Below are positions 49,174 to 62,075 of a stretch of DNA of 64,000 nt, in pieces. The notes beneath the pieces were generated by a model. It did no database searches. It was not told the origin of the DNA and worked only from the letters and a program-made list of their open reading frames with translations. The first letter of the stretch is position 1. Each line of letters begins with the position of its first letter. The stretch comes from Ustulina deusta (Eukaryota; Ascomycota; Sordariomycetes; Xylariales; Xylariaceae). The DNA lies in NCBI GenBank assembly GCA_023159155.1, contig JAJNNX010000012.1, positions 1-64,000 of the forward strand, read 5' to 3'. Both the position numbers and the translations under genes were made by a program.

Positions 49174-50219
49174 TGGTCCCACACCTAATTGTATAAAGGA
49201 TATATGTATAAAGGATAAAAATACACCATACCAACAGACCTACAACAACAGCCGTGGATGAGGTGGAACGAGCACGTAATCAGGCGTCTCGGCAAGCATT
49301 CGATGCTAAAATAAAAGAGATCAATAATGCCATTTTGACACTGTAGGATTGAAGGGGGAAGGCAGAAATACTCATAGGCTATTACCCTGTATCTGTTCTT
49401 TGTTATATGTTCGAGCTCAGGGTTTTGCAGGAAACACTGTTTAACTGGATGACTCGCTTTTTCAAGGAAGCTTAGGATTTTGGGTTGTAGCCTTTCTGCC
49501 AGCGTTTTGCTGAATCGCTCCTTTTCAAGAGCGCCAAGCGCTTCGGATGCCTCATATGAAATTGATAGGTAGTTCGGTTATAACCATAACCCATTTTATT
49601 TAACAGACTTTAGACTGGACCTGTCCTTCTCTTCAATGCTCATTTGTTGCGTTTTTTTCTTGTTGTTCATTGGTAGTTTGTAACCGGGTCCACCTGTATG
49701 TACATGTAGGTAGGTATCTCCAAGTACCTACCATCTAGTCTACCTAGGTAGGGGCTTAACCTGGGTGCCTATTTATTGTCAGGTGCAGTGCATAAGCACC
49801 TAACTTAGGGACCTACATATATGTCGGTAGGTACTTCATCATTGACTGCTTCTAGAACAAAAGAAAGTGACTTGTATAGTATTTCTAGAAGAGGTCGCCA
49901 GTATAGTAATTCCGGGCTTTTTTTGCGCACCAACGTAAAGTGCATTCACAATACCTATCGCCAGCTGGACAGCATCAACTACCAAGTACAGGCTTGGCAA
50001 CACAGAGCTTACACCAGACGCTAACGATAATTGAGGCGCATCAGCGCCACTCTTCAGGTCAAGAATTCCTTCTGCCTTCCGGCCCGCCAAGACCAGCATG
50101 CGTGTCTATCGCAGGCACCGAGATCGACGTAGGTGATAAATAAGACCGGACCATCCGCGCGGATTCAGATCAAATCCGGCATCACCAACGGGAATCCAGG
50201 ATCAAAGTTCTTGCTAGGT
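49174..50219. other. Intergenic with CCTAGGTA repeats
   Basis: About 1.05 kb. The left part (about 49,250-49,346) may be the last exon remnant of the coiled-coil gene. The palindromic repeat cluster 49705-49836 follows. The rest is the promoter side of the F-box-like gene. Confidence 0.5.
49705..49836. repeat. CCTAGGTA palindrome cluster
   Basis: Several copies of the palindromic unit, including GTCTACCTAGGTAGGGGC near 49,738 and flanking TAGGTAGGTA, GTACCTACC and CGGTAGGTAC units. Confidence 0.7.
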
Positions 50220-51284
50220 ATGACGGTCGCGAAGTCGGCGGCGGCGCAATTTGCGTCGATTGAGGAGCTTCTCCTGATCCTCGCCGAGTATGTAGGTCGT
50301 GCGTCCCTCGCGACTGGCAAATCAACTACGGCCGCTGACGAGAGGATAGGTAAACGATCAGGGCACGCTCTGGTCCCTTTGCCTCTCGAACTGGAGGTTC
50401 AACTGCGTCTTCACGGCCAAGCTATCGGAGCGAGTCGTGCTTCGCGTTGAAGACGGCCACGATGAAGAAACCGTTCAGCGTATTGTCGACGGCTTGGTGG
50501 CAGGGCCGTATCTGCACGATCTCAGACACTTACAGCTAGTACTAAATCATGCGTCGGCCTTCCCTGTGGGGATTTTGGAGATGGTCAAGACACTCCTTAG
50601 CCACACGGCGGGCCTGAAGATCTTCACGTAGGTCCCGCCTAACGTTTCGCATGGTTTCTTTTTTAGTCACGCAGATATTGACAAAGTGAGAACAGCTGGG
50701 AGTCGCTGAACAACGACATTCCTGTCTCCATATTGGTGCATCTGAGCGAGCATTGTTCACAGGTCGAGGAGCTACACCTGCGCTCCGGTCCAGAGCTGAC
50801 TAACTTCGGCATCGGGTTCCGCGACGTTCTAGACAAGCCGACCTTTGAGAGCGTGCGGGTTTTCACCTGCAGAAGCATAGGGACCTGGCACGCTCTGTAT
50901 ATCCTCAACCAGTGTCCGAATGTCGAGACGGTGGAAATGACGCACATGGGATACATGTTGGCGCTGGGGTGGGTACATTCCGGCTACCACGCCCATCTCA
51001 GGGCGCTGATTGCGCGCGAGGAGGCGAGTCGCTCGCGCTCTGGGAAGCCGCTGAAGATGGATATGTGCTATTCGCGCAGTTCAAAGATGATCTACGAGTG
51101 CGAGGTCTGCGATAGCCCTGGAATGCGCTCCTATAACTTGGATGACACTAGGTACGAGGAGGTGTGGCCGTGGGCTTCTGGCAGGGCGCGGCAGTACCTC
51201 TATGGTGGCCGGGTGAGGCATATCACTTACGAGTTTCCCCACCCTGAACCACCTGAGCTGTCGGCTATACCGCTCGATGAATAA
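50220..51284 (+). CDS. F-box-like / leucine-rich fungal protein
   Basis: Three exons (50220-50291, 50362-50627, 50696-51284) give 308 residues with closing frames. The start region, FASIEELLLILAEY then GTLWSLCLSNWRFN across intron 1, has the spacing of an F-box, a Skp1-binding motif that recruits substrates to SCF ubiquitin ligases. Leucine-spaced segments follow (LHDLRHLQLVLNHASAFPVG, SQVEELHLRSGPELTNFG). Introns start GTAGGT and end ATCAG or ACAG. An in-frame upstream start (GTG-led open stretch from 50133) is possible, but 50220 is the first ATG close to the domain. The F-box is inferred by pattern, so the call is cautious. The substrate is unknown. Confidence 0.6.
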
Positions 51285-51602
51285 GCATTTGTGTAGGAAC
51301 GGCCCTTGCCAATGGCCGGCAATAGGAGCCTGGTTTGTTGTGGCATCACTCTTGCAACTGACGAGAACTACCTACAATAGAGGTGACCGCTTTGGAGTTG
51401 GTGGTTGAATTGAAATGCAATTACATTCTAGGGTTCTCGAAAGTCATTGCCAAAAGTACCTAGATAAGTACGGTGCAGAAACACGCCCTTGAAACGCAGG
51501 CCATTTGACATGCCATTTCTTGCCCACGGGACAAGTAAATCTAAGGTAACTCTGGGCCAGTTTCGAGATTGCATACGTAATGCAGTCCCTTCCACCCCTC
51601 CG
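51285..51602. other. Convergent 3' intergenic region
   Basis: 318 bp between the F-box-like gene and the dehydrogenase 3' end. Nothing is seen in it. Confidence 0.5.
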
Positions 51603-52907
51603 TCATGCATCGAAATCCTTCTCGGGCGGTGCCCACCCCAGGCTCTTCTGTTCAGAAACGAGCGTAAGCATCTTGCCCTCATCGACAGCCGTCTCCAGAT
51701 TCCTCAGCACCAAGAGTTCCACTATCACCACCCCGGGTCAGTAATTGCTGCTTTTGAGTGTAGTCTGCAAGGAGTTTCGGAAATGTGGAAAAAGAAGCTC
51801 TTATACTCCGGAAATCGCCAAAAGAGATAAAGAAGAAAATGACGTTAAGGATTACTCACTCTGGCGCGACGTCTCGACCGTATAGGTGCCGACGTGAGGA
51901 AGCAGAAATGCTCTCTCGTTCTTGAGCAGCCCCGGATGGATCTTCGGCTCATGCTCGTAAACATCCAACCCGACAGCCGACACATGGCCCGAATCCAGCG
52001 CCGCCGCGAGCGCAGCCTCGTCGATGATGGCGCCGCGTGCGGTATTCACGATCACGACGCCGGGCTTGGCGCGCGCGAGCTCCGGCGCACCTATGATGTG
52101 GCGCGTGGACGCGTTCAGTGCGAGGTTGAGGGACAAGATGTCCGACCTTGCCAGGAGATCGTCAAACGACACGTACTCTGCGTCTTTCTCGAGTGAAGGA
52201 TCTAGACGTCGCCGGTTGTGGTAGATGATGCGCATGCCGAAGGCGCGCGCGCGGTGCGCAAATGCCCGTCCTATTCCCCCCATGCCGAGAATGCCGACCG
52301 TCTTCCCCTTCGGGTCGTGGCCGCGTGGCGTCTCGCCCAACCACTTACCTGCGCGGAGAGCTGTGATGGAGAAGTGCGCCCCTAGGACGGGGGTTAGCGT
52401 AGATTCAATACTGCTTCGGAGTTTAAAGGCTTATATTTAAGCCTTTCCAGCTACAGGTGCTAGTGAAACAAACAAGCCCACAAATTAAAAGAGCAAGAGA
52501 AGCACTCCCTGTAAGACAAACTCACTTCTCAGCGCCCCGAGCATAAGAAATATGCCCACGTCCGCCGTGGCGTCGTCAACAGCAACGGGGGTGTTCGAGA
52601 CGGCGATCTGTCGGCGCGAGCACGCATCCACGTCGATGGTGTCGTAGCCGGCGCCATTATGCGCGACGTACTTCCATGACTTGGGGAGGGCGTCGACGAG
52701 CTCGGCGTCGAACGGCCCCGTGAATCTCGTCGAGTTGTTGGACCGATAACACCCCACCACGGCGTCGTAGAGGCCGTTGCGGCAGTTCGCGAGGAAGTCC
52801 TCGCGCGTCCCGGAGGGGAACTCCAGGAGCGTGTATTTCGAACCCAACGCCTTCCATTCCCCGAGTGTGTCTCTCAGGCCGCCGATGCGCAATACCGTGG
52901 GCGCCAT
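51603..52907 (-). CDS. D-2-hydroxyacid dehydrogenase
   Basis: Three exons (52907-52526, 52381-51860, 51721-51603) give 340 residues, the normal family size. The substrate-binding lobe comes first (SWKYVAHNGAGYDTIDVDAC, then ISNTP-like VSNTPVAVDDATADVGIFL). The Rossmann motif VGILGMGGIGRAFAHRARAF follows. The catalytic residues are visible: the arginine in VNTARGAIIDE, the glutamate in DVYEHEPKI and the histidine in LLPHVGTYT. These enzymes reduce 2-keto acids such as glyoxylate, hydroxypyruvate or phenylglyoxylate with NAD(P)H. The sequence is closest in feel to fungal D-mandelate dehydrogenase-like members, but substrate cannot be read from sequence. Introns use GTGAGT donors. Without intron 2 the frame would stop early at TAA and lose the last 39 codons. 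Confidence 0.9.
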
Positions 52908-54018
52908 AGTCAGTTTAAGGGGATTGTGTAAGAACTTTGTCCGATGTGAATAAGTAAGTAGCAAGTAGATTGAGAGTTGCTTGATTGTTTTAGATGCCCC
53001 CGAGAACTGAACCCTATTTATGAGAACCAAAGACAATCTGTGGAACGATCAACTTAGTATTACGTGCACTACCTTGTGTAAACTGAGGTTGCGTGCTCGA
53101 GCTCCCGTGACTAGATTGACGATCGGGAACTTTGACTTCATCGGTCTTGTCCCCGGCCAAGCTGCCCCGGATATCGGAGCTCGGAGGATCACAACGCGAC
53201 TCTCATGACACCTCTGGACGACTTGAGAGGCACTAAGTGGGCCCCAAGTACAACCACAGAGCGGGTAGCCGTACAACGGGCGGGAAGACACCGGAAATGG
53301 TCAGCCGACATAACCGGACTAAGTGGAATCGATCAATGGCAAACTAAAGGCCCGGTGGTAATATATATCTGCCTTGAGTACGTACGCATCCGATATCTAC
53401 CCTGCGGCAGCAAATTGCGCTATGTACTGGATGGAGGACTACGCTGATAGACATGACTGAAACCGGAGCAAGGATGAAGAACGCGCGAAGCGGCCCGGCG
53501 CGTTCACTGAAACCCCCCAGACAATTGAAAAGGACGGAGGAAGTAACATGATCTTGCTCGGGTTCAAGGTCCAGGACTGGAGCAATAAACAACATCGATT
53601 GTTTCTATTCGTTCAACATGCCACTACCCAGCCCCGCCAATCGAATTGCCAACCAGCGAATCTAAAGAGTGTCAAGGCCAAAAGTCTTTTGAACACGTGC
53701 TGAATTATACAACGCCCTATTAACCACCACGTAAATACGTGGTCGCAATGTGGGAAACCCCGAGGCATTCCCTAATGCAGAGTACGCCGTTTTGTGAACT
53801 ACCGCCCGAACACCTTACGCCTTACACTGTACTTCACATAAAGAAGAATTCCCAAAAGTAGAATGTCGTGTTTCGCTTTCGGACGGGACGTCATCCTGTC
53901 AATGGGGCTGCTTGAGACGGTCACCAGTTGTTGTACGACTTGGACAGCAGGTACCATGACGGTGTAGCTAAAAACCAATAGGCCCCAGCGGGCGGATCCC
54001 ACGAGGCCTGCCGAGTTA
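52908..54018. other. Intergenic between two minus-strand genes
   Basis: 1.1 kb with the dehydrogenase promoter and the 3' end of the RPA34.5-like gene. Open frames lack support. Confidence 0.5.
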
Positions 54019-55930
54019 CTAACGCTTCATTCCAGGATAACTCGGGAGAGGAACAGGTGTCTGCTTTGCTGGTGTAGATGTCATGACAGCTGACTTTGGC
54101 GTCTTCTCCTTCTTGGCCTTTTCCTTCTTGTCTTTAGCTTTAGCAGAAGACTTTTGAGAGGGTGTAGCTGACGGATTAGGGGCTTGGACAGGAGTCTGCT
54201 TCTTCGCACTGGATACCTTGGTAGTTTGTTCTGCCTTCAGGCGCTTGGCTGCCTTGTTCTCATCGCTGGAATGCTTTCGTTTCCGATCTCCATTCGTCAG
54301 GCCTGACTTTGCTGATTTTGTTTGGCTAGCTGGCGCAATCGATGCAGTTGGTGTGGTCATGTCCACATCAGATTCATTCTCCGATTCGCTCTCTGAACTG
54401 GAAGAGTGCACCCCAACTCTGGTCTCCGCTTGAGAGCTAGATGCATCCACAGAAGTGTTTTTTGCCGGAGCTGCGCTAGAAATTGGAGGGGTAGGGACAC
54501 CTATAGGAGTGTAACGGACCCTAAGACCTTCAGGCTGTTCTCGAAAGGGTTTGGGTATCGGAACAAAATCATCTGTGGCAGCAGCATGGATTTCACCATC
54601 AGGTCCAAACTTAGCCATGCGCCGTAAGTGTACAGTAGAGTCGATGCCGCGATTTACTATGGATGTTAGCTTGGGAAGAAAAATTGAAGGAACTTTGAAG
54701 AAAGAAGAGAACAAAAAAAGAGCGAACCGACGCCGACTTACAAGATGTGTATTTATCGCCACCACGAGAAGGGATGAGTAAATGAATCTGGGTATTTGTG
54801 GCATAGGGCTCCAGATCTAAGCCGTAATTGTCTCCGTTATGGGTCAACAACGCTTCTCCTCTGGTTGCCTTCGATAGGTCGATCTCCATATCCTGTAAAA
54901 CCGTGATAGGGAGAGAAGCCGGGGCGGTGAAATACCACACCTGCTTTCCCGCTAGGTTGGCGTTGCTGAAGAAGTCAGCGACTTCCTTGCCAGGGTTGGC
55001 AGGAGATGCTTTCCGGAGCATGAAATCGGCGTTGTTCAGCCATTGGGCTCGTGACCTAAAGACGGAATGGATTAGATGGAAACTGGAGAGAGGCGCTATG
55101 CGAGCAACTCACATTTGGGATGCTGACTCGGTTGCAGCATTATTACCATTAGTCCTGTTAACAACCATCCGATCGCCGTCGCCCTCATCATCACCGTCGC
55201 TTTCATCACTAGAAGACTCTTGGACAGCGCTAGCTGCAATTTTGGCAGTGCCATTTACAGTGGCTTGGGCACTAGTACTGGGTGTGTCTTCATTGTCGCT
55301 GTCGCTGTCGCTTTCCTCGCTTCCCTCGCTTTCCTCGCTTGATTCGCTTAATAAAGCTTTGCCTTTGACGACTTTATTCTGGGTACTGGCTTCTTCACTA
55401 TCGCTGGAGCTGCCGCTAGAACTAGTGCTATCACTGCTGCTTTTGCTTCCTGCCTCGCTCGCGGCCAATTTGTTTTGCTCTGCGACAGGCGGGCGGCTCG
55501 ATGGAGAGCTGTCCGAACTCGACTTCACTGGCTTGGAGTCGGAGTCTGAATCGGAATCGGATGTAGATGCGGCGGCGGGCTTTTGTGCAGATGTTGGTAC
55601 TCCTCCTTTGGACACGGGTTTCGCTGGTGTTGCTGCTGGCTTCACGCCATTGGCCTTGCTCTGTCTGGCGGCCTTGGCGGCAAGGAACTTGGCGCGTGCA
55701 GCATCGAGGTCGTCATCGCTATCGCTGCCGTTTGCACTGTCGGCGGAAGAATCGCTATCGCTGTTGCTGCTGGAATCGCCAGCCTTGTCGGCGCTCTTGA
55801 AGGGCTGCTTGGATGCACGCGCACGCGCAAGTGGGACTTTCGCTTTCGCAGCTGCGCTGTTCTTCTTTTCCTGGCGCACTTTGCTCGCCATGCTGCTGAG
55901 TGAGCCAATGCTGGCCTTGGAGCTCCTCAT
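54019..55930 (-). CDS. RNA polymerase I RPA34.5-like subunit
   Basis: Three exons (55930-55113, 55055-54742, 54656-54019) give 589 residues. The first ~270 are Ser/Asp/Glu/Lys-rich, with repeated SDSDSD-type acidic clusters typical of nucleolar proteins. The conserved core follows: EVADFFSNANLAGKQVWYFT, APASLPITVLQDMEIDL, GLDLEPYATNTQIHLLIPS, then after intron 2 the DSTVHLRRM and PFREQPEGLRVRYTPIGV segments. This order matches the Rpa34.5 family (yeast Rpa34, mammalian PAF49). It forms a TFIIF-like dimer with Rpa49 and helps Pol I initiation and elongation on rDNA. The C-terminus is lysine-rich (KAKDKKEKAKKEKTPKSA), again fitting the nucleolus. It is divergent from GRC3 across 644 bp. Confidence 0.75.
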
Positions 55931-56574
55931 TGTGTCAAGTTACATCTAGATCGCTCTCGACGGTGGGCGGTGCGGGAAGAATTGGTGAGGTTTGGATTGG
56001 CCGTGTTGGGGGCTGGAGAGTTGTGAAGTGGGCGTGAATTGGGTCACCAGAAATTTTTGGAGCTCAAGATTTGTTGACGCGCGCCTGCGCCGCCTTCTTC
56101 CCATTGTGCTTTTTGCGACGCCAAGTCTTAAGTACCTACCTAGCTTAGGTACTTAGGTATAGGTGGTAGTTTTTTTAGTGGACACCTTCAAAGTCCCCCT
56201 TTGTGAGTCCCGGGCTGTAGGTTAGGTAGGCGCCTATCTTCTGTAATCCACTACCTCCACCACCTGCAGTCTACAGAGAAACCCCGGAATAATATTGGCG
56301 CCGGCATTCTCCATGGCTGCTTCGCTTTCCAGGAACTCGCTACCTCTCTCTACCCCCATATTCTCATGCATACGGATTCTGATCCAAAATATTTAAAGTT
56401 ATCACTGCCCACAAAGAGAGATATCCGCCAAACTCATCTTATAAGTCCGTTACAAATGGAGTTATCATGAAAACTATGTCTACTGGTAAAAGAAGGAGAT
56501 TGAACTCAGGGGAATCACCTCAGCGTAGGTCTACCTCTATCAACTAACTACCTACCTAGATAGCTCTGCCAGCC
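55931..56574. promoter_or_regulatory. Shared divergent promoter, RPA34.5-like / GRC3
   Basis: 644 bp separate the start codons of two divergently transcribed rRNA-production genes. It holds CCTAGGTA palindromes at 56130-56169 and a TAGGTTAGGTAGGCGCC tract at about 56,220. It should contain both promoters. No other gene is supported. Confidence 0.6.
56130..56169. repeat. CCTAGGTA palindrome cluster in shared promoter
   Basis: Reads AAGTACCTACCTAGCTTAGG and then TACTTAGGTATAGGTGG, the same dispersed family as at 30.8, 31.0, 32.7 and 49.7 kb. Confidence 0.7.
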
Positions 56575-58964
56575 ATGCTGATCGACCCCATAGCTATGAG
56601 TGCTTTCGCTCTTCGAAAGAAACTGTTGGCCCAGCAGAGCCAAGTTGCATCACTCTCGTGCGACGAGGCCGATGTCGCAGGCTCTAGCATCTCAGCAGAT
56701 TTTCATGGGGTCGCAACTGGCCCCCAGAAGACGGTCAGGAAGACCAGAACAACTCGGCATACCTCCGTCGAGCGCAAAGAGACATCCCATAGGGCGAGCG
56801 AATCGCTAGCAAGCCAGGGCCTGGTTGAATTGCCAGGGCCTAGTCAGAGCCAGGTTGACGATGTACCCAGAAGTCTATCCCCCTTCTCGCCTGACGAAGA
56901 GCAGGGAGATGACCATCTCAATGGCCCAGTTCAACCCATCAACCTTTCCAGCTTCCGCCCATCGAAAAGCAATTTTTGCAAAAGCGTTAATGGCGTGTGT
57001 CAACTGAAGCTCGACGAGGGAGAGGTATGTCTGCGCCTCAGTACCGTCGGCGTCGTAAGCTAATACAACGTAGAGATTGGTGATCCTTGGGAGCTATGGG
57101 GTGCGAGTGGAATCCGGCGAGGTAACTATATATGGTGCCACTCTAAACGCGTCCAAGAGTATATCCTGGATTCATGCACCGCAGTCCCATGCTCTTCCAG
57201 TGATTCGATGTACTGTGGAGGCGGCTCTGGAGCTTCAACCGCACCCCGACGCCCAGGGGCTAAAAAACTTGGGTATACTCTCACCTTTGTTTCGAAAGCT
57301 TTTGTGGGAGAATCCCAATTCACCCTCTCATGAAAAAATTTCTAGATCTAGAGAGACATTCCGAATTGTAGGTTAGCCATGGTCTCCCCAGTCCCGGGTT
57401 AGTGAGACTCATCTTGTTATAGCTTTGTACGCCCGAGGATGGACCGAAGAGGGCTGTCCTTCAGGATTTAAGGTCGCCGCCGGAGTGGAATCGAGAAATC
57501 GCAGCACTTCTCGCCTTAAACGATCGAGCGCCATCTATCATGGTAACAGGCCCTAAATCATCCGGAAAATCTACCTTTGGCAAGATTTTAACGAATCGCT
57601 TTCTTACCGGCACACACGCCCATACCAGGAGACCTAGTGATGGGGGAGTCGTTATTCTTGATCTCGACCCAGGACAGCCGGAATATTGTGGCGCTGGTCA
57701 AATAGCTCTCATCCTAGTCACGCAGCCTATACTATCTCCACCCTTCTGCCGACCTTCCGACATCCCTGGTATACGCACAATTAGATCACATGCTTTAGCC
57801 TCACTTTCCCCGGCCTCGGACCCCGAATTGTACACGGAGATGGCCCTGGATCTAATAACCCATTACCGTAACGCTTTTGGGTCGTACCCCCTCGTCATCA
57901 ACACACCAGGCTGGATACAAGGCACTGGTTTGGACTTATTAGTTTTGCTCATCGGTGAACTACGCCCCTCCGAGGTGATATACCTGTCCCAGACTGGGCC
58001 AGCTGATGCCGTAGAAGCCCTTAGAGGAGCTTGTAACACAATTCGCTTCTCAACTTTGCCATCTCAGACCAATCAGAATAGCCTTCGAACCTCCCTACAA
58101 TTACGATCTATGCAGACAATGGCGTACTTCCATGCCGAACCAACAACATCTGAAACCGGTGGGGTCCACCTCAGTTGGTTTCAGAAACCACTCACGGCTA
58201 TGGCTCCATGGCAGGTTCGTTTCAAGGGCGCTAACCGTGGCATCTTTGGAGTTCTGTGCTATGATTTCCAGACACAGCCAGATCTCTTAGCGGACGCAAT
58301 CAATGGCACTGTTCTCACTGCAGTTGAAGTTGAAAGTGCGAAGGCGTTTCGCGACATTGAAGCCCATCCACTTCTGCCTGACAATTCACCCGGCGAGGCC
58401 GATTCTGGGTCTCCAATGGACCTAGATATTATCGAAGCTAGGCAAGTTGAATTGCCGCTCTTTTCTTCACTTCAACAAAAGATCACCACTTTGACAGCAG
58501 AAGGCATCCCATTTGTTGACACGTCGCTTGGTCTAACTCTTGATCCCCGATATTCGCGGAGTCTTGGTCTGGTCTTAGTTCGTGGCATCGACGTTGAAAA
58601 TGGCAATTTTCATCTTCTGTGTCCTATAACGAGGAACCAGGTCGAAGATGTAAGAACGAGAGGGGGGCAGATTATTCTTGTTAGTGGTAGATTCGACCCC
58701 CCAAGCTGGGCTTACACAGAAGATCTCTATTTCCAGTCGCAGGGGGATGAGGGTGACGGAAATGAAAGAGTTGAATCACAGGGCCAATCGGAAGGTATCG
58801 AAGTGGATTCGGAGGAGATGAGGGGAGAAAGCACGACCACTTTCGAGAGTAGTGCAGGATCAGTGCCCTGGATTGAGGTCGTCAAAAGCAATCAAAAGCG
58901 CGGCGCTGGGTCGAAGGTATGGAGAGTGCGCCGCGATCTGGGGCGTGTCGGGAATCCCGCATGA
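56575..58964 (+). CDS. GRC3: Polynucleotide 5'-hydroxyl kinase Grc3
   Basis: Three exons (56575-57024, 57074-57367, 57423-58964) give 761 residues. An N-terminal low-complexity region is followed by the all-beta domain (ERLVILGSYGVRVESGEVTI across intron 1). The kinase P-loop MVTGPKSSGKST lies at about residues 288-299. Then come VVILDLDPGQPEYCGAGQ (Walker B-like) and PLVINTPGWIQGTGLDLLVL (lid/Clp1-type motif). Grc3 pairs with the endonuclease Las1 and phosphorylates the cleaved ITS2 end during 27S pre-rRNA processing in the nucleolus; in yeast it is also tied to Pol I termination. The start could be the Met at 56596 (MSAFALRKKLLAQQ), seven codons downstream. Introns start GTATGT and GTAGGT. 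Confidence 0.9.
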
Positions 58965-59506
58965 TGACCCACCCCCGGTTTGGCCAGTGTAGTCGAATAG
59001 AACACTCGGCTACGCCAGTCGGCAAAGGACCCTCGTCCGAAGAGACCTAATTATTAGTACAACCATAGGCGTGCACAATTGTGTGTACCAACCACCACGA
59101 GTCCATTCCCGTCTGAGAAACATTCCCGGTTGAGAAAGCCACTTGCTGCTACCCGATTCAAATAACAACACCCCTCCTATACGCCCCGCCAAACCCACCT
59201 GCGTCCTTTGTCATGCTTGATCATCACTTCTAATTCACTAATTCTTCTTGGTCATACTCCTCAAGCCATGCATGTTAGTGGCGACGAGGTATTCCCAGAG
59301 GGCTTGCATTACCTCATTCAGATGATGCTAGGGCCTCCAGCAATTGTGCTCACCAGAAAGAAACCTTAATGGCACATCTTGTGAAGGAGTTCGGCCCCGC
59401 TATTTCAATAATGTAGACAACCATTCAGTATTTAAGTCGCGTGAAATCCAAGGTTTTCTGGCTTGAAGATTTCACCAATATGACATCCCAAAATATTTGA
59501 TACTAA
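58965..59506. other. Intergenic, tandem genes
   Basis: 542 bp with the GRC3 3' end and the monooxygenase promoter. No gene is supported. Confidence 0.5.

Positions 59507-62075
<2,569 letters not shown>

Noticed and set aside
55567..55903. Plus-strand open frames over the RPA34.5-like N-terminus
   Set aside because: They are antisense shadows of a Ser/Asp/Glu repeat-rich coding region.
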